A DNA stretch of 64,000 nt from Variovorax sp. PAMC 28711. Its GTDB lineage: Bacteria > Pseudomonadota > Gammaproteobacteria > Burkholderiales > Burkholderiaceae_C. The notes under the pieces were generated by a model. That model saw only the letters and a program-made list of their open reading frames with translations. It had not been told where the DNA came from and ran no database searches. Where the stretch lies: the NCBI RefSeq assembly GCF_001577265.1, contig NZ_CP014517.1:1-64000 (forward strand), read 5' to 3'. A program made the position numbers and the translations under genes. Shown piece by piece: positions 1 to 9,093 of the stretch; position 1 is the stretch's first letter; each line of letters opens with the position of its first letter.

Positions 1-490
1 AGCTTCGGCGTCGGCGCAGACATCAACGACCCACGTGTCGTTCGCAAATACGAATCGGGGGCGGCGGCTGGTGTCGACGGCCAACGACTACGCGCGCTTC
101 CTGCAGATGCTGCTGAACGGCGGCGCCTCGACGGAAAGCGCTACCTCGGCCCGCGCACGCTGGCGCTGATGACGTCCGACCATTCGAACGCCGGTGCCGG
201 CATCACGCCCGGCCCGCTGTACCTGCCGGGCGCGGCTACGTTTCGGGCTCGGGTTCGCGGTGCGCCGCACCGACGGCGAGGCGCCCTACCCCTCGGCGGC
301 CGGCGAATACAACTGGGGCGGCGCAGGCGGCACCTACATGTGGGTCGATCCGAAGAACGACATGTTCGTCGTGCTGATGCTGCAGTCGCCCAAGTACCGC
401 GTGCATTACCGGACCCTCACGCGCAACATGGTTTACGCCGCGTTTGAAGTAGCCCCGCGGTCGCAGGTGGATGGTCGATGGGTAAATTGA
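1..490 (+). pseudogene. Serine beta-lactamase-like hydrolase, 3' fragment with frameshifts
   Basis: The 3' end of a class C beta-lactamase/esterase-type serine hydrolase can be read, but only by changing frame several times. A segment resembling DYARFLQMLLNGG lies near 85-120, LGPRTLALMTSDH near 150-185, and FGLGFAVRR followed by the family's C-terminal YNWGGAGGTYMWVDPK near 240-345. Each segment is in a different frame from the one before. The start lies off the left edge. It is either a decayed gene or poor sequence at a contig end. The family assignment is by motif memory; no substrate can be given. Confidence 0.6.
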
Positions 491-509
491 ACGGCTGAAC
501 CCGTCTGTC

Positions 510-1634
510 ATGAGCCCACACGTCATCATTCCTGTTACCGAGATCGGTCGCGCGCGCAGCGTCGCCACGCCGCTGGGCGACGTGCCCGCCACCGGCCTGC
601 TGCGCGACCAGCTCGGCAGGCCGCTGACCGACCTGCGCATCAGCGTCACCGACCGCTGCAACTTCCGCTGCAGCTACTGCATGCCGAAGGACGTGTTCAA
701 CAAGGACTACGACTACCTGCCGCACAGCGCGCTGTTGAGTTTCGAGGAGATCACGCGTCTGGCGCGGCTCTTCACGCAGCACGGCACGCGCAAGATCCGA
801 CTGACCGGCGGCGAGCCGCTGCTGCGCAAAAACATCGAACTGCTCATAGAGCAGCTGGCGCAGATCCGCACGCCCGACGGCGCGCCGCTCGACCTCACGC
901 TCACGACCAACGGCTCGCTGCTCAAGCGCAAGGCCGCGGCGCTCAAGGCCGCGGGCCTGAACCGCGTGACGGTGAGCCTCGACGGCCTCGACGACGCCGT
1001 GTTCCGCGCGATGAACGACGTCGACTTTCCGGTGGCCGACGTGCTCGCCGGGATCGAGGCCGCGCACGCGGCAGGGCTCGGCCCGATCAAAATCAACATG
1101 GTGGTCAAGCGCGGTACCAACGACCAGGAAATCCTGCCGATGGCGCGGCATTTCCGGAACACCGGCGTGGTGCTTCGCTTCATCGAATACATGGATGTCG
1201 GCGCCACCAACGGCTGGCGCATGGACGAGGTGATGCCGTCGTCGGACGTCGTCGCGCGCATCGCCGCCGAGTTTGCGCTCGCACCGCTGCAGGCCAGCGC
1301 GCCGGGCGAGACCGCGCAGCGCTGGGCGTACGCCGATGGTGGCGGTGAAATCGGCGTCATCAGCAGCGTGACGCAAGCCTTTTGCCAGGACTGCAGCCGC
1401 GCACGTCTCTCGACCGAAGGCCAGCTCTACCTGTGCCTCTTCGCGCACCGCGGGCACGACCTCAAACCACTGCTGCGCGGCAACGCGAGCGACCAGCAGA
1501 TCCTCTCCAGCATCGGTCACATCTGGCAGGGCCGCGCCGATCGCTACTCCGAACTTCGCGCTCTGCGCGGACCCGATACGGCACTGCCGGCCGATTCGCC
1601 ACGCCGTGTCGAGATGAGCTACATCGGCGGATGA
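510..1634 (+). CDS. moaA: GTP 3',8-cyclase MoaA (radical SAM)
   Basis: First enzyme of molybdenum-cofactor synthesis: radical-SAM rearrangement of GTP to 3',8-cyclo-GTP in the cytoplasm. The 374-residue protein has the N-terminal CxxxCxxC cluster in [14 protein letters not shown] (Cys50, 54, 57), the SAM-binding LTGGEPLLR segment, and the C-terminal second-cluster pattern CxxCx13C in [11 protein letters not shown]. It ends in a glycine pair, as MoaA proteins do; that tail is needed for activity in the family. The N-terminal extension of about 40 residues is usual for betaproteobacterial copies. Its TGA stop overlaps the mobA ATG (ATGA), so the two genes are translationally coupled. Confidence 0.97.
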   Translation: MSPHVIIPVTEIGRARSVATPLGDVPATGLLRDQLGRPLTDLRISVTDRCNFRCSYCMPKDVFNKDYDYLPHSALLSFEEITRLARLFTQHGTRKIRLTGGEPLLRKNIELLIEQLAQIRTPDGAPLDLTLTTNGSLLKRKAAALKAAGLNRVTVSLDGLDDAVFRAMNDVDFPVADVLAGIEAAHAAGLGPIKINMVVKRGTNDQEILPMARHFRNTGVVLRFIEYMDVGATNGWRMDEVMPSSDVVARIAAEFALAPLQASAPGETAQRWAYADGGGEIGVISSVTQAFCQDCSRARLSTEGQLYLCLFAHRGHDLKPLLRGNASDQQILSSIGHIWQGRADRYSELRALRGPDTALPADSPRRVEMSYIGG

Positions 1635-2263
1635 CGCCCATCGATCCGCGCCACGACATCACCGGCCTGGTGCTGGCCGGCGGCCGCGGAACCCGCATGG
1701 GCGGCCTCGACAAGGGGCTGCAATATTTCGAGGGCGAGCCGCTCGCGCTGCGCGCGCTGCAGCGTCTCGCGCCGCAGATCTGGACCACGCTGCTGAGCGC
1801 CAACCGCAACACGCTCACCTACGAGTTTTTCGGAGCGCCGGTCGTCTCCGACAACGTATCGGACTACCCGGGCCCGCTGGCCGGCTTCCTCGTCGGCCTC
1901 GCGCATTGCAGGACACCCTGTCTGCTCACCGTGCCTTGCGACGCCCCGCGCTTTCCGCTCGATCTCGCCCGGCGCCTGACCGACGCGCTCAACGCCGACG
2001 ACGCTGACATCGCGATGGTCAGCGCGCCCGAAGTCCAACCGGGAGGTCACGTCGTGCTGCGACCGCAACCTGTGTTCTGCCTTTTGCGCAACACGCTGCG
2101 CGACAGCCTCGATCAGTTCGTGCACGGAGGCGGTCGCAAGGTGTCGGCATGGACCGCGATGCACCGCACGGTGCAGGTGCCCTTCGATCGTCCGGGCGAC
2201 GCACCCGATGCCTTCTTCAACGTCAACACGCTGGCCGAACTGCAGGCGCTGGAACGCAGATGA
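1631..2263 (+). CDS. mobA: Molybdenum cofactor guanylyltransferase MobA
   Basis: Attaches GMP to molybdopterin to form the MGD cofactor used by DMSO-reductase-family enzymes. The 210-residue protein carries the nucleotide-binding signature [15 protein letters not shown] at about residues 15-29, the diagnostic motif of MobA nucleotidyltransferases. The ATG at 1631 is chosen because it gives the usual family length and overlaps the moaA stop. The stop in turn overlaps the next start (ATGA at 2260), so moaA-mobA-moeA is a tightly coupled operon. Longer upstream extensions of this frame run through moaA and are not credible. Confidence 0.95.
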   Translation: MTPIDPRHDITGLVLAGGRGTRMGGLDKGLQYFEGEPLALRALQRLAPQIWTTLLSANRNTLTYEFFGAPVVSDNVSDYPGPLAGFLVGLAHCRTPCLLTVPCDAPRFPLDLARRLTDALNADDADIAMVSAPEVQPGGHVVLRPQPVFCLLRNTLRDSLDQFVHGGGRKVSAWTAMHRTVQVPFDRPGDAPDAFFNVNTLAELQALERR

Positions 2264-3576
2264 GCCGGGTGAACGACCTGACTGCGGCACTCGGCCAGCA
2301 CCACCCGGAAGCCATGCGGGTCGATGAGGTGCATGCTTTCCTCTCGCAGCTCGTCGCGCCACTGGTGCTGACTCAAAGCCAGAGCATCCCGCTGCGCGAA
2401 GCGCTCGGGCGCGTGCTCGCAGACGACATCGTTTCGCCGGTGAGCGTGCCGCCGCACGACAACTCGGCGATGGACGGATACGCCTTCGACGGCGCGTTGC
2501 TGCCAGCCGATGCCGGTGCCGCGCTGAGCCTGCCGATCGTCGGGAAGGCGCTGGCCGGCAGCTGCTGGCGCGCCGGCGACGCACCGGCCGGTGCGGTGCG
2601 CATCATGACCGGCGCGATGATGCCGCCCGGCCTTGACACCGTCGTGCCGCAGGAGTTGTGCGTGGTCGACGGCGACCGCGTGGGTTTCCCGGTGGCGGCT
2701 TTGCGCCGCGGCGCCAACCGCCGGCGTGCCGGCGAAGACCTGATGCAGGGACGACCGGCCCTGCGACGCGGCGAACGCCTGTCGCCGGCGGCCCTCGGCA
2801 TGGTCGCGAGCCTCGGACTGCCGATGGTGTCGGCGCTGCGTCGGCTGCGCGTGGCGTGCTTTTCGACGGGTGACGAAATCCTGAGCCTGGGCGATGCGCC
2901 GCGTGAAGGCGCCGTGTACGACAGCAACCGCTACACCTTGTTCGGCGTGCTCACCCAGCTCGGCTGCGACGTCGTCGAACTGGGCGTCGTGCGGGACGAC
3001 CCGGTGGCGCTCACCGATGCGCTGCGCCGCGCCGCAATGGAAGCTGACGTGGTCCTCACCACCGGCGGCGTCAGCGCTGGCGAAGCCGATCACACGCGCG
3101 AGGTGATGGCAAGCCTCGGCGACGTGGTGTTTTGGGGCATCGCGATGCGGCCGGGCCGCCCGATGGCCGTCGGCTTGCTCCCCCGAAATGCCCCTGCGCC
3201 CATCGATCACGACAATGCGTTGCTGTTCGGTTTGCCGGGGAATCCGGTCGCGGCGATGGTGACTTTTCTTGCGTTCGTCCGGCCGGCGTTGCTGCAGCTG
3301 ATGGGGTGTCATGCCATTGCCGCTGCGCCGCCGCCGCTGCTTCGCGCGCGAACCCTGGCGCCGATCCGCAAGAAGCCGGGTCGCACCGAGTACCAGCGCG
3401 GCCGGGTGCACACCGTGCACGGCGCACTGCCTTCGGTGCGGCCGGCGGGGCACCAGGGATCGGGCGTGCTGAGCTCGATGGTGGAAGCCAATGGCCTCGT
3501 GGTGCTGCACCACGCGCAGGGCGACGTCGCCGCGGGCGACGAGGTCGACGTCATGTTGTTCGACGGCCTGATGTAG
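2260..3576 (+). CDS. moeA: Molybdopterin molybdenumtransferase MoeA
   Basis: Inserts molybdate into adenylylated molybdopterin, the metal-insertion step of cofactor synthesis. The 438-residue protein shows the family order: N-terminal VPPHDNSAMDGYAF, the MTGAMMPPGLDTVVPQE segment, then the MoCF-binding core with STGDEI, YDSNRY, TTGGVSAGEADH and the FGLPGNPVAAMV motif, and a C-terminal beta domain. Its start overlaps the mobA stop. Two bases separate its stop from the next gene, so transcription probably continues into the CNB and GAF genes. Confidence 0.96.
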   Translation: MSRVNDLTAALGQHHPEAMRVDEVHAFLSQLVAPLVLTQSQSIPLREALGRVLADDIVSPVSVPPHDNSAMDGYAFDGALLPADAGAALSLPIVGKALAGSCWRAGDAPAGAVRIMTGAMMPPGLDTVVPQELCVVDGDRVGFPVAALRRGANRRRAGEDLMQGRPALRRGERLSPAALGMVASLGLPMVSALRRLRVACFSTGDEILSLGDAPREGAVYDSNRYTLFGVLTQLGCDVVELGVVRDDPVALTDALRRAAMEADVVLTTGGVSAGEADHTREVMASLGDVVFWGIAMRPGRPMAVGLLPRNAPAPIDHDNALLFGLPGNPVAAMVTFLAFVRPALLQLMGCHAIAAAPPPLLRARTLAPIRKKPGRTEYQRGRVHTVHGALPSVRPAGHQGSGVLSSMVEANGLVVLHHAQGDVAAGDEVDVMLFDGLM

Positions 3577-3578
3577 CC

Positions 3579-4079
3579 ATGCTGGCCGCCCGCGTCGAGC
3601 TGCTGCAGCAGATGCCGATTTTCGGTGCCATCGGTGCTGCGACGCTCGAATTCTTGCTGGCGCCCGCGGCAATCGTCGAAAAGGCCGCCGGCGATTTCTT
3701 TTTTCGAGAGGGAGATCCGGCGCAATCGATGTACGTGCTCGAAACCGGCCGCGTGACGGTGTCCAAAAGCTGGCAAGAGCACGACTTGCTGTTGCGCCGT
3801 CTGGGTCAGGGCGATTGCTTCGGCGAGATGGCGTTGCTCGACCTCTTCCCGCGCAGTGCCTCGGTCCGGGCCGACGCGGATTGCTGCGCGATCGAGCTGA
3901 CGCCGGCCAACCTGTACCGGCTGTTCGAGCGCGATGCGCCGCAATTCGCGCTCATCCAGATGAACATCGGCCGCGAGATCAGCCGCCGCCTGCGGATCAC
4001 GGACGAGCTGCTTTTCCGCGCCCGCATGGGGGACCTTCCTGCCACGCCCGAGCGCATCGGAAAGTCGACGGCCCGATAA
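3579..4079 (+). CDS. Stand-alone cyclic nucleotide-binding domain protein
   Basis: 166-residue protein consisting essentially of one Crp/cNMP-type beta-barrel domain: a FFREGDPAQSMYVLETGRV strand region near residues 45-65, then GDCFGEMALLD and PRSASVRADADC, the phosphate-binding-cassette region. No helix-turn-helix or enzymatic output domain follows; the C-terminal helix continues to about residue 150. It probably acts by partner binding. It starts two bases after moeA and its stop overlaps the next ATG (TAATG), so it belongs to the Moco operon by position. A functional link to molybdenum is inference only. Confidence 0.8.
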   Translation: MLAARVELLQQMPIFGAIGAATLEFLLAPAAIVEKAAGDFFFREGDPAQSMYVLETGRVTVSKSWQEHDLLLRRLGQGDCFGEMALLDLFPRSASVRADADCCAIELTPANLYRLFERDAPQFALIQMNIGREISRRLRITDELLFRARMGDLPATPERIGKSTAR

Positions 4080-4582
4080 TGCGCGGCATGCACATCCCGC
4101 CCCAAGACGACTCGGCCCGACTGGCCGAACTCGATCGACTCGCCGTTCTGGACTCCGCAGAAGAGCAGGCCTACGACGACATCACGCGCATGGCAGCCGA
4201 CGTCTGCGGCACGCCGATTGCGCTCATCACGCTGGTCGACGGCACCCGTCAATGGTTCAAGTCGCGCGTGGGAATGCAGGCCACGCAGACGCCCAGGGAG
4301 CACGCCTTTTGCGCTCACGCGATCCAGACGCCCGATCAGGTGATGGTCGTGACGGACGCGCAGCAGGACGACCGCTTCGTGAACAACCCGCTGGTCACCG
4401 GCGACCCGAACATCCGCTTTTACGCCGGCGCCCCGCTGGTGACCACCTCGGGCCAGGCGCTCGGAACCGTTTGCGTGATCGACACCGAGCCGCGCGACAT
4501 CGATGCCGCGCAGCTCGAAACGCTGCAGTTCATGGCGCAGCAGGTGGTGGTGATGCTCGAGGAACGCGCCAGAAAGCGCTGA
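4079..4582 (+). CDS. GAF domain protein
   Basis: 167-residue single-domain protein. It has the features of the GAF module that usually sits at the N-terminus of GGDEF or histidine-kinase sensors: LAVLDSAEEQAYDDITRMAA, CGTPIALITLVDGTRQWFKS, the EHAFCAHAI stretch and FYAGAPLVT..GQALGTVCVID. No catalytic or DNA-binding domain follows. A second ATG nine bases downstream (4088) is an equally possible start. It is the last gene of the moaA-mobA-moeA-CNB-GAF string and converges with rnhA, whose stop is three bases away. Ligand and role are unknown. Confidence 0.8.
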   Translation: MRGMHIPPQDDSARLAELDRLAVLDSAEEQAYDDITRMAADVCGTPIALITLVDGTRQWFKSRVGMQATQTPREHAFCAHAIQTPDQVMVVTDAQQDDRFVNNPLVTGDPNIRFYAGAPLVTTSGQALGTVCVIDTEPRDIDAAQLETLQFMAQQVVVMLEERARKR

Positions 4583-4584
4583 GG

Positions 4585-5034
4585 CTACCGCCGGCCGAGT
4601 GCACGCTCCACGCCCTTGTTGGCCAGCATGTCGGCGCGTTCGTTCCCCGGATCGCCCGAGTGGCCCTTGACCCAGCGCCACTCGATGGTGTGGCCGCCTT
4701 CCTGCACCAGCTTGTCGAGCTCCTTCCAGAGTTCGACGTTCTTCACCGGCTGCTTGGCCGCCGTCATCCACCCCTTGGCCTTCCAGCCCTTGATCCACTC
4801 GGTGATGCCCTGCCGCACGTACTGACTGTCGAGGTAGAGCAGCACCTTGCACGGCCGCTTGAGCGCGGCGAGGCCTTCGATCACCGCCTTCAGTTCCATG
4901 CGGTTGTTGGTGGTGGCGAGCTCGCCGCCGAACAGTTCTTTTTCGGTGGCACCCGACTTCAGCCAGGCGCCCCAGCCGCCGGGACCGGGATTGCCCTTGC
5001 AGGCGCCGTCGGTGTAGATCACAACTTCGTTCAA
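4585..5034 (-). CDS. rnhA: Ribonuclease HI
   Basis: Degrades the RNA strand of RNA-DNA hybrids (primers, R-loops). The acidic catalytic residues are visible in [16 protein letters not shown] (Asp), the [13 protein letters not shown] helix (Glu), LYLDSQYV (Asp) and [12 protein letters not shown] (His, Asp). The chosen TTG start gives 149 residues and begins at the conserved NEVVIYTDG, with a purine-rich AGAGAG upstream. An in-frame ATG at 5070 (161 residues, with AAGGTG seven bases upstream) is the alternative. It follows the methyltransferase gene on the same strand. The methyltransferase-gloB-rnhA neighbourhood is also found in E. coli (yafS-gloB-rnhA). Confidence 0.93.
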   Translation of the reverse strand: MNEVVIYTDGACKGNPGPGGWGAWLKSGATEKELFGGELATTNNRMELKAVIEGLAALKRPCKVLLYLDSQYVRQGITEWIKGWKAKGWMTAAKQPVKNVELWKELDKLVQEGGHTIEWRWVKGHSGDPGNERADMLANKGVERALGRR

Positions 5035-5047
5035 ACTTTTTCTCTCT

Positions 5048-5821
5048 TCAATGATGGGGATCAGGCGCATCGCGATGCACCTTGCCGGCGATCGGCACCG
5101 GGGCCGTCGCGCGGCTCGCGGCGCGGCGCCAGTCGGCACTCAGAAGGCGCATGCCGCGCACGCGCTTCACGGCCACCAGAAAATACACCGCGCCGAGAAT
5201 CGGCCACCAGCGCTCGCCGGCGTGGTCCATCCAGCGAAAGCGCTCCAGGAGATTTTCGCTGTCGACTGCGGGCCGGTAAGCGCCGAAGCGGCCCGACTCG
5301 ACCTCGAAACTCAACAGGCGAAGCCAGTCGCGCATGCGCCGGAAACCGATGAACTCTCCGGCTTCCGGCAAGAACAGTTCTCCAAAGCCCAGCCGCCGAT
5401 AGAGATGCGCACGACGTTGCCGCATGCCCCACAAACTGGCCGGATTCAGGCCACAGATGACCACGCGGCCTTCGGGCACCAGCACCCGCTCGACCTCGCG
5501 CAAGGTGGCGTGCGGGTCGAGGCTCAACTCCAGCGTGTGGGGAAGCACCACCAGATCGAGGCTGTTGGCTGCAAATGGAAGCGCTGAAAAATCGGTCAGC
5601 AAGGCGGAGCGGCGCGCGTGCTGCGGGTCGGACAACGCCAGCCAACGGTGCGGCATGCGGTTGGTTCGCAGACCGTCGATCTCGGCCACGCCGAGCTGCA
5701 ACGCGTGGTAGCCGAACACGTCGGCCACCGCATGATCAAACTGCGCCTGCTCCCATGCCAGCAGGTAACGGCCGGGGGGAGTCTCGAACCACGCCTGCAA
5801 ATCTATAATTTGACCGCTCAT
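5048..5821 (-). CDS. Class I SAM-dependent methyltransferase (YafS-like)
   Basis: 257-residue methyltransferase of the Methyltransf_11 type. The start at 5821 ([20 protein letters not shown]) is preferred because longer forms would run into gloB. Visible elements are [20 protein letters not shown] (the post-I/motif II region) and [21 protein letters not shown] (motif III). The classic glycine-rich motif I is poorly conserved, as is common in this family next to gloB. The substrate is unknown. Its start codon overlaps the gloB start codon on the other strand, so the two genes share essentially no intergenic space. Confidence 0.85.
   Translation of the reverse strand: MSGQIIDLQAWFETPPGRYLLAWEQAQFDHAVADVFGYHALQLGVAEIDGLRTNRMPHRWLALSDPQHARRSALLTDFSALPFAANSLDLVVLPHTLELSLDPHATLREVERVLVPEGRVVICGLNPASLWGMRQRRAHLYRRLGFGELFLPEAGEFIGFRRMRDWLRLLSFEVESGRFGAYRPAVDSENLLERFRWMDHAGERWWPILGAVYFLVAVKRVRGMRLLSADWRRAASRATAPVPIAGKVHRDAPDPHH
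5804..5809 (+). promoter_or_regulatory. Perfect -10 box just upstream of gloB (leaderless transcript predicted)
   Basis: TATAAT lies 11 bases upstream of the gloB ATG, inside the first codons of the divergent methyltransferase gene. If used, transcription would start 3-5 bases before the ATG, giving a nearly leaderless mRNA. No good -35 element is seen around 5781-5786, so this is tentative. Confidence 0.4.
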
Positions 5822-6599
5822 GACACTCGTTCCGCTGCCCGCCTTCGCCGACAACTACATCTGGATGCTGCACGACGGCCGCAACGCGATCGTGGTTGAC
5901 CCGGGCCAGGCCCAACCTGTTTTCGACGCGCTGGCGCGCGACAACCTGCAACTGGCCGCGATTCTAGTCACGCACCATCACGCCGATCACACCGGTGGCG
6001 TGGCCGAACTCCATGCCGCCACCGGCGCCAAAGTCTTCGGCCCGGCGCGAGAACGCATTCCCGAACCGTTCACGCCGCTCGCCCAGGGCGATCACGTCGA
6101 AACACTCGGCCTGCGTTTCGACGTGATCGACATTCCCGGGCACACCGCCGGCCACATTGCTTTTTTCCTGCCAGCTGCGGGCGCCGAGTCCCCCTTGCTG
6201 TTCTGCGGTGATACGTTGTTCTCCGGCGGTTGCGGTCGGCTCTTCGAAGGCACGCCGACGCAGATGCTCGCTTCGCTCGACGCGCTGGCCGCGCTACCGG
6301 ATGAAACACGCGTGTGTTGCGGCCACGAGTACACACTTGCTAACCTCAAGTTCGCGCGCGTCGTGGAACCGGACAACGCCGATCTGACTCACTACAACGC
6401 GCAGTGCGAATCGCTGCGCGCCCTCGGCCAACCGACACTGCCTTCGCAACTCGCGACCGAGCGCCGGATCAACCCCTTTCTTCGCAGCCGCGAAGCCACC
6501 GTCCTTCGAGCCGTACGCGCACATGCCAGACTGTCCGCCACTGCGGCCGAAGTCGAGGTGTTCGCAGGGCTGCGCCAATGGAAAAACGACTTCCGATGA
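5820..6599 (+). CDS. gloB: Hydroxyacylglutathione hydrolase (glyoxalase II)
   Basis: Hydrolyses S-D-lactoylglutathione to D-lactate and glutathione, the second step of methylglyoxal detoxification. The 259-residue metallo-beta-lactamase-fold protein has the binuclear metal motif THHHADH at residues 51-57, the GHTAGH motif near residue 107, the CGDTLFSGGCGR segment and CGHEYT near residue 165. The C-terminal HAGH domain (NPFLRSREATVLRAV) is present, so it is a full glyoxalase II rather than a generic hydrolase. The ATG at 5820 overlaps the divergent methyltransferase start. Its stop overlaps the mltD ATG region by four bases. Confidence 0.96.
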   Translation: MTLVPLPAFADNYIWMLHDGRNAIVVDPGQAQPVFDALARDNLQLAAILVTHHHADHTGGVAELHAATGAKVFGPARERIPEPFTPLAQGDHVETLGLRFDVIDIPGHTAGHIAFFLPAAGAESPLLFCGDTLFSGGCGRLFEGTPTQMLASLDALAALPDETRVCCGHEYTLANLKFARVVEPDNADLTHYNAQCESLRALGQPTLPSQLATERRINPFLRSREATVLRAVRAHARLSATAAEVEVFAGLRQWKNDFR

Positions 6600-8232
6600 A
6601 ATTTCTTCTTGCTGCCTGCGTCGCAGGCGCCTTGTTGCTGGCCGGCTGTGCCACCACCACGACTCCCACCTCCACAGCCACCTCCTCGACGCCGACACCC
6701 GACGGCGGCAGCGCCAGTGCGGTGTACCCGGGGGTCCGTTGCAACCGATCACCTCGGGCCGTGCCACTTCGCTGAACGTCGCGCCGCTGGCGCCGCCCAC
6801 GGACATGTGGGACCGCATTCGCCGTGGTTTCAAGATGCCGAATCTCGAGAACGACCTGGTGCGCGACCGCGAGCAGTGGTACGCGACCCGGCCCGACTAC
6901 ATCCAGCGCATGACCGAGCGCTCGAACAAGTACCTCTTTCACGTCGTGGAAGAACTCGAGCGGCGCAACATGCCGACCGAGCTGGCGCTGCTGCCTTACA
7001 TCGAAAGCGCCTTCAACCCGCAGGCGGTGTCCAGCGCGCGCGCTGCGGGCATGTGGCAGTTCATGCCGGCCACCGGTACCGATTTCGATCTGAAGCAGAA
7101 CATCTTTCGCGACGATCGCCGCGATGTGCTCCAGTCGACCCGCGCTGCGCTCGACTACCTCCAAAAACTCTACGGCATGTTCGGCGACTGGCAGCTGGCG
7201 CTGGCCGCCTACAACTGGGGCGAAGGCAGTGTCGGCCGCGCGATCGCCAAGAACCAGCGCCTCGGATTGCCGACAACCTACAGCGACCTCACGATGCCGG
7301 CCGAAACGCGCATGTACGTGCCCAAGCTGCAGGCCGTGAAGAACATCGTTGCCAATCCGCAGGCGTTCAACACCGAGCTGCCGCTGATCGCCAACCACCC
7401 GTACTTCCAGACCGTGACGCTCACGCGCGACCTCGATGTGACGCTGGCCGCCAAGCTGGCCGACGTGCGCATCGAAGACTTTCGCGCGCTCAACCCGGCC
7501 GCCCACAAGCCGGTGATCCTCGCGGCCGGCACGCCGCAGATCCTGCTGCCGTGGGACAACGCCGCCGTGTTCCAGCGTAACTTCGAGGCCTACACGCAAG
7601 GCCAGTACGCGAGCTGGACCGCCTGGACCGTCACCACCACCATGACGGTCGCCGACGCCGCCCAGCGTTCGGGCATGAGCGAGGCCGACCTTCGCTCGAT
7701 CAACGCGATTCCCCCGCGCATGCTGATCAAGACCGGCTCGACGCTGATCGTGCCGCGCTCGGCCACGGTCCGCGAAGACGTGGCGGCGCTGGTGGCCGAC
7801 ACCGGTCACCTGAGCTTTCAGCCGGAAATCGTCACGCGCAAGACCACGGTCAAAGCCGGCCGGAACGACAGCGTGGCCAGCATCGCCCGGCGCTATCGGC
7901 TGAGCCCGTCGAACGTGGCCGAATGGAACGACGTGAAGCCCAACCACGCGTTCCAGCGCGGTTTCGGCGTGGTGGTCTATCTGCCGGTTCAGGCCGCGCG
8001 CAACGCGCGTGTCGGCACAGGCGAGGCCACAGCCGCACGCAGCAACAACCGCTCGCTGAAAGCTCAGCGCGGCGCGGGTGTTGCGCGTAGCTCGGCCGTC
8101 GTCTCCCGGCCCGAGGTCAGCGGAAAGCGCAGCAGCCGTGGTGGCACGGTCATGAAGGTTCCGGCGTCGAGCAAACAGGCGGTCGTGCGCGAAAAGCGTG
8201 GCGGTACGCCGGCTGCCAAGCCAAAGCGCTGA
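6596..8232 (+). CDS. mltD: Membrane-bound lytic murein transglycosylase D, frameshifted near the N-terminus
   Basis: Cleaves peptidoglycan glycan strands. Translation from the ATG at 6596 gives a lipoprotein signal ending in the lipobox LAGC (residues about 15-18), then runs out of frame at a five-G run near 6729-6734. The rest, from PLQPITSGRAT onward, is in the next frame and is intact to 8232. It holds the SLT domain with catalytic Glu in YIESAFNPQA, GMWQFMPATG and AAYNWGEGSVGRA, then two LysM-like repeats (about 7620-7760 and 7840-7990) and a basic tail. One extra G restores the frame. Sequencing error is likely; slippage or phase variation at the G run is the alternative. Confidence 0.88.
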
Positions 8233-8259
8233 CGAGTCGACGAGCGGCCCGGCGGGGCC

Positions 8260-9093
8260 TCAGAGCTTTTCTGTCTCGCCGCTCCGCGGCTGCCATTTCA
8301 TCAGCCGCTTCTCGATCAGTCCGACGAGCCCGTCGAGCACCAGCGCGAAGGCCGTGAGCACCACGATGCCCGCGAAGACGGTGTTGACGTCGAAGGTGCC
8401 CTCGGCCTGCAGGATGAGGTAGCCCACGCCGCGCGCCGAGCCGAGGTATTCGCCGACCACGGCCCCGACGAAGGCCAGCCCCACTGCGGTGTGCAGGCTC
8501 GAGAACACCCAGCTGGTGGCGCTCGGCAAATACACCGTGCGCAGCAGCTGCCGCTGGTTGGCGCCCAACATCTTCGCGTTGGCCAGGACCACCGGGCTGA
8601 CTTCGCGCACGCCCTGGTACACGTTGAAGAAAACGATGAAGAACACCAGCGTGACCGCGAGCGCCACCTTGCTCCAGATACCCAGCCCGAGCCACAGCGA
8701 GAAGATCGGCGCGAGGATCACGCGCGGCATCGAATTCGCAGCCTTGATGTAGGGGTCGAGGATGAGGCTCGCGGTCGGCGCCAGTGCGAGCCACAAACCG
8801 CAGACAAGACCGAGCACCGTGCCAATGACGAAGGCCAGCACCGTTTCGATCAGCGTCGTGCCCAGGTGCAGGTAGATGTCGGCGTTGCCCTTGAGTCCCT
8901 CGGGGAACAGCGGGTTCGCCGGCACGTCGAACGGCATGAACCAACTCCAGATGCGCCCTGCGACCTGAACCGGCTCGCCGAGGAAAAACGCGAACTGCTG
9001 GTTCCGCGAGGCGACATGCCAGGCCGTGAGGATGACGGCCAGCAGTGCGAGCTGCCAGAAGCGCGCATTGTGTTCGTTGGGCTTCAAGGTCAT
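8260..9093 (-). CDS. ABC transporter permease (nitrate/sulfonate/taurine type)
   Basis: 277-residue inner-membrane permease of the SsuC/TauC/NrtB family (BPD_transp_1). Hydrophobic segments include LALLAVILTAWHV near the N-terminus and ETVLAFVIGTVLGLVCGLWLAL. The EAA-type cytoplasmic loop ANAKMLGANQRQLLRTVYLPSA precedes the last helices. The ATG at 9093 is chosen because it overlaps the ATPase stop (TGATG). It forms one leftward operon with the ATPase and substrate-binding genes. The substrate cannot be told from sequence. Confidence 0.88.
   Translation of the reverse strand: MTLKPNEHNARFWQLALLAVILTAWHVASRNQQFAFFLGEPVQVAGRIWSWFMPFDVPANPLFPEGLKGNADIYLHLGTTLIETVLAFVIGTVLGLVCGLWLALAPTASLILDPYIKAANSMPRVILAPIFSLWLGLGIWSKVALAVTLVFFIVFFNVYQGVREVSPVVLANAKMLGANQRQLLRTVYLPSATSWVFSSLHTAVGLAFVGAVVGEYLGSARGVGYLILQAEGTFDVNTVFAGIVVLTAFALVLDGLVGLIEKRLMKWQPRSGETEKL

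Noticed and set aside
417..1520. A 367-codon minus-strand frame opposite moaA
   Set aside because: Shadow frame; moaA on the plus strand has all catalytic cysteines.
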